From the NCBI RefSeq assembly GCF_047663525.1, contig NC_092591.1, forward strand, positions 33,327,001 through 33,391,000: a stretch of DNA of 64,000 nucleotides. Direction: 5' to 3'. The DNA is from Anas platyrhynchos. Its lineage: Eukaryota; Chordata; Aves; Anseriformes; Anatidae. Below, in pieces: positions 56,201 to 64,000 of the stretch (the first letter of the stretch is position 1; every line of letters begins with the position of its first letter). The position numbers and the translations under genes are program-made. The notes beneath the pieces are model-generated. The model did not search any database, was not told the origin of the DNA, and was given only the letters and a program-made list of their open reading frames with translations.

Positions 56201-59200
56201 TCTCGTGGCTGTCAGTGTTTTAATGCAAGTGTATGTATATATATATTTGTGGGTTGTATGACTGATGGAGGAGAGATTTCAGGGTGATATGGGGATAGAA
56301 TTATTTTTCTCTAGTATAATGTGCAAGTGGTGGGTGAGCTCTGAACTATGTGAAAAACATAACAGTACAGTTAGAGGGAAATGGGAAAATGAGAGGTGTT
56401 AATCTTTCAGCAGCATGTCTAAATAAGCAAAACCGTGCAGTAACCAAAGTTACAGAAATAAAAAGCAACATAGCCAGTGAATTTATTTTTACTTGCAGAT
56501 AGTTGTACTTTGTCAACAGAGGCAATTTATGCTAAAATGTTAGAACTGTGTGGGTAAAAGCTTTCTAATATAGATCTGTTTGTGCAATAACAGAATAAGT
56601 ATTTCCTAGGTTAATTCAGGTTGGACTTCAGAAAGCCTCTTGCTCTATCTTCCCCTGAAAGCAGGGTCAGCTATAAAGTTGGGGCTTTATCTAATCCAGT
56701 CTTGTAAACTTCTCAGGATGGAGACTATACAACTTCTCTGTGCAGCTTATTCCACTAACCAACTGCTCTTAGAATGAAATCTTTTCCTTATATCCACTTG
56801 TAACAAACAGTTTAAGTGAAGTATGCTTAACTGCAGGAACATTCTGAAATGAAAGAAAATGAAGTGCCCCATGGTGAGCAAGAAAAGGGACAGATGGTAT
56901 TCCAAAATGAGGAACCAGTAATTAAAAAGAGAGCTATTGAGAATCCAGGGATGGCTACTGGGGAGAAGGAACAACCAGAGAAGACTTCTACTAAAGGTAC
57001 TAGAGAGGAATGTGAGTAATAACTTCCATAAATGTAACTTTAGTCATTCATAGTAATTCAAATACATTTGCTGGTTATTTTGTTGTCTGCAAAGATTTTC
57101 TTTGGTGACATTTCTGGTGATCTGAACCTTTTTGAGGATGCCAGAGAAGAATCTGACATTTGGGCCTGTTTATTTAACACATCATAAAACAACTCCACAA
57201 ACTCTCCAGTCTGGTAGTTCTGCTAATTTTGACTTTGGAAATCTGGACCAATTAAATATTTTCAGTTAAGGCGTTCTTGATGGTCTGAGTGTATCTAATT
57301 CTTGTACTTTGTTTAGGATCTGTGCTTTCTGGAATACCCTTAAGATGCCACTTTTTAAAGGAACTGAGTAGCAAGAAGGGGAGAGTTCCCTTCCTTGTGC
57401 TTCCTTCTTTTTCTACTCACAAATGGGTTTTATCACTTTCTTTGTGGGAGTAATATGGGTATTAAAAGGCATAAAGACAGCCCTTATTAGTTTGTTTGCC
57501 AAACGTTATCTGTGTGTGTTATGGTGGACCACTTTTATATCTGGTAGCTTTTTTAGACCTTCAAACGTGATGCTGACAAAATATGGACTCATTTCCCGCT
57601 CTTTTGTGCATGCAGCTGACCTGAAGAAGAAATAAGCGTCTTCCCAATTTTATTTGACATATTCACAATAAATTTTCAGATACATGCCATTATTTTCTCC
57701 TGTTAGACTAGATGTAAATAGTCATTGAGATGTATTAAGGATAACATAACCTTGCTGTTCAATAGTACTTAAAGAACATTCTTACTGGAGGCTATTTCTA
57801 AAGCAGTTTAAAAATTACAGAAATGAGAGTTTTCAATTAAGTTTCTTATAAAAGCAGATGCAATAAAATGTGTAGAGGATGCTTTGGCTGAGGCAACATT
57901 ATAATGAATTTGACCCTGACATTTGGTATAGTGCCTGTCTCTTCCCATAACCATAAGTATCCATATTGCTTTGACTTTTTTTTTAACAGTAATTTCAGAC
58001 AGCAAGAGAGCTGTGTAACAGAAAAATACTATTGCTACATTTAGTACAGTTTTCTGTATGTTGGCTTTATGGTGTGTTTATGCTAAAAAGCAAGCTACAG
58101 GCAAGATTAAAAAAAATAAAATAAAGCAGACCTGAGGGCAGAGATAATCAAAATAGCTTAGGTTCTTGTGCCTATATTTAAGGCAATGTCAGAAAAGCTG
58201 GTCAAAATATGTTTATTTTTACAGGTATAAAAACTTCAAATATTAGGCTCTAAATATTTTTAGATAAAAGACCAGTGGGTTGTACTTGTTTACCACAAGC
58301 AGAGTTTGCTTGTTAACTCCTTCTGTAAAATACTTTACTACTGAAAGTACTGTCAGGCTATTTTCTGTCAGACTCATTCTGGGTTTGTAGTATGTCATGA
58401 CATGTTGTTACTGACATATGATTTAAAAAGCTTTTGAGAGTCTTAGGATGTACCTATTCCAATTGAGATTGTGATTTCTAAAAACCTAAAGCTGCTCTGA
58501 GGAGGTAAGGTATATTATGGAACCAAGGTTTTAAAGATATTTAAAGTATTTCCTATTAGTTCTAATCATTATGTCTAATCTTATTGTGCCAGGTGATATT
58601 CATCCTGTGGGAGGGAAGATCCCTATACATGTAGGCCGCGCATCGAGGTCTGGGAAAACAGGAATGAAAGCTACTACACCAAGTAAGAGAGTCTACCACC
58701 TTTGTAAATAGAACATATTGCCTCTGTGTGAAGGGAGACTTGACTTACGGGTTTTACAAACCAGACTTCCATTTTTTGCTTGAACCAAGAGACCACCTTC
58801 TCTTTAAAAAGCGAACAAATGAAAATGCCAGAAGGTTACGTGGAGGTACAGCTTCCCACTTGTAAATTCACAGCAGTAAATGATTTAAGTATAGGTTATA
58901 AAACTGGCTTATGGAGTGCTTTGGTGTCTTCTGGATATTATACTTGCATTCACAGTTTTCATAACAAAGAGTAGGAAGACATGCTATGACGCCTGCATAT
59001 TTAGTTCTCATTTTATAGTAATATCGCAAGTGTAGCATTTATAAGTTAGCTCACTTTCATTACTTCATAAAACACTATAAAAAACATTAACTTAAAATGG
59101 TTGGATTACTAGAAAATTGAAGCTTTGGGCTTTCTTCCTTTGTAGAATTCTCTAGAGCAGGTACCACGTAACTATGTAGTTGAAGTAGATGCTGTCTGCA

Positions 59201-62200
59201 CTGTTTAGGTACCTGTGGGTACACAGACTTAGAGGGATACTTTTTGGAGAGAAGTTGTAACAATAAGTGTTGCAAGCTTTTTCTGTTAGGTAGCAAGTTT
59301 CCTTAGGAGCTTGTCAGATGTATGACTTATTATTTTTGGAATTTCTTAGACTTTAAGAAGTTACATGAGGCTCACTTCAAGAAAATGGAGTCTATTGCTG
59401 ACTACATTGAGAGGAAGAAAAAAATGATTGAAAACTGCAGCAGTTCACTCAATGAAGTCAAGGTAAGTGCTAACAGGACAGACATCCATTGTTCCTGTAT
59501 TTGTTTTTTTCCAGAAAATCTAAAAATTCCTTCAGGGTCTCTAGAGCAGTAAGAAGCAGGTTATGTATGCATGCAGTGGAATATCACAGCATCAGTGAGA
59601 CTTGAATTGGAGTCCTATATAAGTAGTTCTATATACTTATTTGCATATAAGTTCAATAGCGATGTTTTTAGTATTAAAGTGTATGTTAATGGTGTATGGT
59701 TATAAATGGTTGTAGAAACCAATAAACAACTTTTGTTAACAAGTGTGAATTGCTGCAGAACTAAAGGTGATGGATTGTTCTTCAAAAAACAGGGATTTTT
59801 CAGTTCTTACACATGAAAACTACAAAGGGGCCTATTCCAGGATGTGGCAGATACTATAAGAGCAACTACAATGTATCAGTGAATACCAGTGTATAGATCA
59901 AAATGTAACACTGAAACTCCTGAAAGTTGTGTTTCTCTTTTCTGTGGCATATGTTGTATGCTTAATGCGTGCTTCAGACCAATTATTTTTGGCAGGTGCT
60001 GGCCAAAAAATCTAATCTTTTAAGGGCATCAGAAAAAGGCCTTCCACATAACAATTCTAAGGTATATGTTTTCAAACCACTTTAATAATATAAAAAACTG
60101 TGTGTCAAATGTCTTTCCCTTTCCCACCCTTCCCACTTTAAAAGCATAAGAGACTGTATGCTTCTGATTCATTGTGTATTTTCCCTTCCTCTTAGATATA
60201 TTCCTGACTAAACGTTTAATGGAGTATGTTAACTTGTGATTTGCTTTTCCCTAGAAACGTACTGCTGGCAAAACATTCTTATTCAGCCCAAATCCAGAAA
60301 GAGGTAGATTGTCTGCCACCTGCACTCCCAGTAACCCGCGACGCTCACCACGCAGTTTGCTGAACACTGCAAGTCAAAGTATTTTATCTAGGAAATCTTC
60401 ATTTAATCCTTCAGTCCTCTCCACAACCAAAATGAATGTCAGGTAAAAAGAACAAACCCAAGTTATCAGTGAGCAATTTCATATGATACACTTATTTTAA
60501 TAATAAACATTGACTGTGATTTGACTACTATATTTTTGTTCCAAACATGACCTACACAAGATTAATTCTGATTTCTACCTTTCTGCCTAACTTTAGGGCT
60601 GGTTTAAACTTTATTATATTAATATTATTTTGATTCTTCATCTTGATACCTGTTGATCAGAGTAGGGCCTCATCTTGTAATCAACTAACATAAGCAGATT
60701 GGTTCCCATCTGCTAGAAGCAAACTGACACCAGAAAGTCACGATTAATTGCTAAATGAATGAGCTCATACTTGATGCTATTATATTGGATCTCATTTCCT
60801 TTTAAAATGTTACACACTTCATTATTCCTACACATTAATCTAATACACAATTATGTTAATGTCTTCTGATTTTTTGTTATCAATAAACATTATTAGCTTA
60901 TTACTAATAAGCTAATAAGTCTTGAACAAAAAAAAAAAAAGGAATTGAAAGCAAAGTCCTTAATGGTATTCTATTGAGAAATGTTCTTTTGCCCAGTTTT
61001 CTCTCAGTGAAAGTCATTCTATCTACTATTTTCTTTGCCAGTTACTAACTGTTGATACTGGCTTTCCCCCTACCTGACTTTTCACAATAGCTGAAGTTCA
61101 GATTTAGATATTCTAAATTTTAACCTTGTCCTTCTCACCCTGCTAATAGTATCAGGTTAATCTTGTGTCTCCGTTGCATTACTTTGCATTTTTCTGATAA
61201 CACTTACTTCTTAACACTTGTGTGCCAAGTTTATAGTTGCTGGGACACTTTTTGTCTCTGAAAAAAGGATTTATTTTTTTTGGTTTCTCCCTTCTGCCCT
61301 ATATGTCAGTACAACTAATAAATAATATAAATAACTATGAGACCTCTAATCTTTCCATGATAGTTCTTTTGCTTCTTGGAGATCAAGACTGAGAGTCCTT
61401 TTGCAATAGAATAGAAGAGTCCTTCATTCTTGCTGGCTTTATTTCTATTTTGTATGTGACAATTTTGATTTCCATGGTTTCCTTCTATTAATCCAATCTT
61501 GTTCTCTGTTGAAAAATGATAGTGTAATCATCAAGTGAAAACAATATTCTACCTTTTAGTAATTGCTTACTTTTTTCCACTGTAGCCCTACTTGATTCTT
61601 TAGCATTATGTAAAATGTAACAATGCTTTCAGAACTTCCATTTCATTTGTCCAAAAATATGCTGTGCTAGATCTTGCAAGCTACACTTCATCCATAAACT
61701 TCCTAGCCCTCAAAATATAGGTCTTAATAATAAACTTTTGCAAGATATGGAAAAAGCAGCGCTTTCAGCTCAGTAATGTTATTGATGAGACTTATTAATT
61801 CATGCAAGCTTTTGAGTTTTCTTTCACATGCTCACACATTAAGAAGTGTGTATTTACACACACAGACAGCATACATGTGTCTTGGTATACAGGTAGCTTG
61901 TGTTTTGACTAGAATTTTTCTCCTCATGGATCTAGAGTTCTGTTTAGTTATTTTTTTAACTTCTGAATTTGAAAACTCAAATTAATAATGTTTATAAATC
62001 ATAGTGTTTTACTAGGGAAACTAAAGATTAAGTAAGCTGCATAGGCTGGTAAAGAGATCTAGCTTATTGCACTCAAATACTTTTTCTCTCCAAAACAAGT
62101 TAGCTATAATAGCTGTAAGTCATAGTAAGAATTTTAATGTTGGATCACAAGCTGAGAATCGTCAACAAAGGTATTTTTAGTGTAATTTGTGTTAGCTGTG

Positions 62201-64000
62201 AACATCTTATATATAGAAAAACTTCCAACATATAAAATGCATCTTCTACTCCTTTTGTGTTCTGTAATATGGCTTACTTTCCTTGTAGGTGACTAATTTT
62301 TGTCCTTACACTTCTGATAACTTTCAGGTTCTCAGAAGCCACAAAAGATAATGAGCATAAGCGCTCTCTTACCAAGACTCCATCTAGAATGTCTCCATAC
62401 TTAAACGAATTCTGCACACCTGATAGCCAGAAGAGCTGCAAACGCCTAAGTACGAAAAGCAGCAAGAGGGATACAAGAAATAATGATCTGGCTGCATCAA
62501 AGGGTAAAGTGGATGGCGATTTTGTTTTTTGCATGAAGACTTATTTGTACTGAATGGTTATATAATTCTTATAGCACAATATAATGTAGGTCCGTGTTTT
62601 AATTTCAATCTCTAATTTATGACTGATTCTTCAGAAACTGCAGCAGTTTATTTCCTTCAGTTTCCAGTATTTAAATTTAAATGTTTAGCTGCTAAAATCT
62701 AAACAGGTAGTAAGCATAAAGACTTTGAATACCTAGCTACCTACAGAAAAGCCTGTGGGGGATAGAAAAAGTTCTGGACCTTTATGGATCACATAGGAAA
62801 AGGTTGACATAACTCATATGGGGAGATTCCTATGGTGGGAGGTGTTTCTGATGCCTTTTCAAAGGTCTCATTCTCCTTGTGGGATAGGTTTGCACCAGTT
62901 ATCTAGCTGTGTTTTAGGACAACCTGATATTATCAGCCTCAGCAACCTTAATTAGGTCAGGATTCAGAACCCTGTATGTAGGAAAGAGGAATTCTTCTGA
63001 TCATTAGTACTCTGCACCACCACAGCTCTGCTAACAGTTGATATGATATCCTGGCATCACCAGGTACATCAACTCCAAGTTCTTGACCTCTGCTACCTAT
63101 CTTGCTATATGATAATTTTGGTATTTTTTGGGGTGGCAGGTCCAGTGAGCTGCATCTGTACAATATTGATTTCAGTGGTAGCAGAAGGTAGCATTTAATG
63201 GCTCTTTGGTCTTGAGAGTTGTACCATGGTCCTCACTGATCTATTTACGTAGCAAGTTGGAAAGTATGTTCTTGCTACTACAATTAATAAGTACAACAAT
63301 TCAATGTTTTTTTGTAGTTGTTACCCCCTTCAAGTTTGGAGCTCACTCTGCAGAGCCTACAAGCACAAAGAAGACATTTGATCTCAAAGCAAGTCTCTCA
63401 AGGCCACTTCGTTATCAACCACATAAAGGTACAGTGATCCTTTATTGGTCATATTACTTATTAAATGCTCATAAAAATAAGGCACTGAGCTACTTTGCTA
63501 CATCATGTTGTGTATTCATCTTTTATTTATTTTCCCTGTCCCTTTTTCTTGAGATTCCCAAGTAGTTTTTGGGCTGTTGTTAAATTTCTACATGATGCAT
63601 GCTTTGAGAGCCTCATTACTGAAAAATATCTCAATGAACAAAATCTCATGAATACAGAAATAAATGTCCATGTATTGCACTGAATATGAGTATGCACAAA
63701 GAATTTGAGATTAAAAACCTTATTGTGTAAAGGATCATTTCTTTATTAAAAGTGCATATTTGTGGGAGAAGCAAAGCATCTGAAATGTTCTTCGTGTAAT
63801 TACTGTTACCTGGAAAACTACTCATAAGAAATGGGCTGCTGAAACTAATAATACAACTGAAGAGGCATTTTGTCGTGCAGGCAGACAGCAAAGAACAAGC
63901 TAGCTAGTATAAAATTCACAGTAAGTTAAGCACATAAGTACTAAACTGTAGTAATTCAGTAACCTGTCTTTGCCTCTGACTTGTAGGACGATTAAAACCT
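53184..64000 (+). CDS. NUSAP1: NUSAP1, nucleolar and spindle-associated protein 1 (3'-truncated by window)
   Basis: NUSAP1 binds microtubules and chromatin and stabilises the mitotic spindle. Exons: 53184-53276, 54494-54559, 55621-55806, 56837-56996, 58593-58682, 59350-59462, 59996-60061, 60255-60442, 62328-62503, 63318-63428 and 63987-64000. They give 421 codons in one frame; human is 441 aa. Residues 1-45 are a SAP DNA-binding domain ([18 protein letters not shown]). Basic NLS-like KKATRKKKN is in exon 3. The conserved blocks [34 protein letters not shown] and [11 protein letters not shown] span the microtubule-binding half. The C-terminal charged helix and KEN box, known in human, lie beyond the window. 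The ATG has an ideal context (GCCATGG). The middle is poorly conserved and was placed by splice phase. Confidence 0.97.
53786..54295 (-). mobile_element. CR1 LINE 3' region, antisense (about 0.5 kb)
   Basis: Starts with a degraded AGAATCATAGAAT-like end, then AAGTTGGAAGGAACCCCAAG, CCACCCAAAAATCAGACCAC, GAGCCTGTTCTGGTGCCCAA, CCTCGGGTCCTGTTGCTGTC and CCCTCCTTTGGACACTAATA. It is the longest CR1 copy in the window, in NUSAP1 intron 1. Confidence 0.92.
54494..54559 (+). CDS. NUSAP1: NUSAP1 coding exon 2
   Basis: 66 nt encoding [20 protein letters not shown] and NT, completing the SAP helix. Acceptor TTCAG, donor ACG|GTAATA. Confidence 0.94.
55621..55806 (+). CDS. NUSAP1: NUSAP1 coding exon 3
   Basis: 186 nt encoding a charged, Lys-rich segment ([15 protein letters not shown] to LSAEKE) with the basic cluster KKATRKKKN. 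Acceptor ATACAG, donor GAG|GTGACT. Confidence 0.88.
56608..56822 (-). mobile_element. CR1 LINE 3' fragment, antisense
   Basis: Contains TCAGGTTGGACTTCAGAAAG, AAAGCAGGGTCAGCTATAAA and TCTTTTCCTTATATCCACTT, an older, diverged CR1. It ends about 15 bp before the acceptor of NUSAP1 exon 4. Confidence 0.85.
56837..56996 (+). CDS. NUSAP1: NUSAP1 coding exon 4
   Basis: 160 nt encoding an acidic, fast-evolving linker ([18 protein letters not shown] to EQPEKTSTK). Acceptor CTGCAG, donor AAAG|GTACTA. Starts a few bases after an antisense CR1 fragment. Confidence 0.85.
58593..58682 (+). CDS. NUSAP1: NUSAP1 coding exon 5
   Basis: 90 nt encoding [20 protein letters not shown] and [20 protein letters not shown] aligns with human NKRTAITTP. 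Acceptor TGCCAG, donor A|GTAAGA. Confidence 0.92.
59350..59462 (+). CDS. NUSAP1: NUSAP1 coding exon 6
   Basis: 113 nt encoding [30 protein letters not shown] and SSSLNEVK, the most conserved block of the family. Acceptor TTCTTAG, donor AAG|GTAAGT. Confidence 0.97.
59996..60061 (+). CDS. NUSAP1: NUSAP1 coding exon 7
   Basis: 66 nt encoding [20 protein letters not shown] and SK, basic and symmetric (phase 0 both sides), so it could be skipped without a frameshift. Acceptor GGCAG, donor AAG|GTATAT. Confidence 0.82.
60255..60442 (+). CDS. NUSAP1: NUSAP1 coding exon 8
   Basis: 188 nt encoding [20 protein letters not shown], then [17 protein letters not shown] and [17 protein letters not shown] and SPRS are proline-directed, CDK-like sites. 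Acceptor CCCTAG, donor CAG|GTAAAA. Confidence 0.93.
60443..62327 (+). other. NUSAP1 intron 8
   Basis: A 1.9-kb AT-rich intron. It contains the inverted repeat at 60890-60918 and a short CA/TA-like stretch near 61855. No exon or CR1 copy recognised. Confidence 0.55.
60890..60918. repeat. Perfect 14-bp inverted repeat with 1-nt spacer
   Basis: TTATTAGCTTATTA (60890-60903), C, then TAATAAGCTAATAA (60905-60918). It is followed by an A-run and lies in NUSAP1 intron 8. Confidence 0.9.
62328..62503 (+). CDS. NUSAP1: NUSAP1 coding exon 9
   Basis: 176 nt encoding [20 protein letters not shown] and a Ser/Lys-rich tail ([16 protein letters not shown]). Acceptor TTTCAG, donor AAGG|GTAAAG. Confidence 0.96.
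63318..63428 (+). CDS. NUSAP1: NUSAP1 coding exon 10
   Basis: 111 nt encoding [20 protein letters not shown] and [17 protein letters not shown], which matches human ITPFKL and [17 protein letters not shown]. Acceptor TTGTAG, donor AAAG|GTACAG. Confidence 0.97.
63987..64000 (+). CDS. NUSAP1: NUSAP1 coding exon 11 (cut by window end)
   Basis: 14 nt visible, completing Gly417 and encoding RLKP, as in human HKGKLKPW. Acceptor CTTGTAG. Confidence 0.88.

Noticed and set aside
1-64000. CRISPR arrays, operons, phage or bacterial defence systems, and tRNA or rRNA genes
   Set aside because: Spliced vertebrate genes occupy the window. No regularly spaced repeats, prokaryotic gene clusters or tRNA-like folds were seen.

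Overview
The window is vertebrate genomic DNA, most likely from a bird. It holds short exons separated by introns with canonical GT-AG borders, three CpG-island promoters, and several copies of the CR1 LINE family in both orientations. CR1 dominates avian genomes and is also found in turtles and crocodilians; the compact introns favour a bird. The gene order EXD1, CHP1, OIP5-AS1, OIP5, NUSAP1 is the order I know from human 15q15, so this is a conserved syntenic block. I rebuilt exons by eye from splice signals, reading phase and similarity to remembered family members. No search was run.

Layout. (1) 1-13415, minus strand: EXD1, a piRNA-pathway protein with an LSm-like N-terminus and an RNase D-like domain. 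Ten coding exons are visible and the gene runs off the window at base 1. (2) 13416-13669: CpG-island promoter shared head-to-head with CHP1. (3) 13670 to about 31605, plus strand: CHP1, complete in seven coding exons (195 aa), with a 3' UTR of about 1.9 kb. (4) About 31.6-33.0 kb: intergenic, no gene seen. (5) About 33.29-48.0 kb, plus strand: the long non-coding RNA OIP5-AS1 (Cyrano). It is identified by a near-perfect, centrally mismatched miR-7 site at 41121-41146, the hallmark of this lncRNA and the trigger for target-directed degradation of miR-7. (6) 50274-52842, minus strand: OIP5 (MIS18B), complete in five coding exons (236 aa). (7) 52843-53183: a 341-bp divergent promoter with four CCAAT boxes and three CHR-like elements. 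(8) 53184-64000, plus strand: NUSAP1, eleven coding exons, truncated by the window end.

Function. OIP5 and NUSAP1 both act in chromosome segregation (CENP-A loading and spindle assembly) and share a promoter with the architecture of G2/M cell-cycle genes. EXD1 and CHP1 share a promoter although one is a germline piRNA factor and the other a ubiquitous EF-hand cofactor. OIP5-AS1 and OIP5 converge tail-to-tail. The most striking signal is the miR-7 site. It lies in a long terminal exon beside a local hairpin that could compete for the miR-7 3' pairing region. A possible short terminal exon with its own poly(A) signals lies upstream and would omit the site. I found no wholly new multi-gene system.
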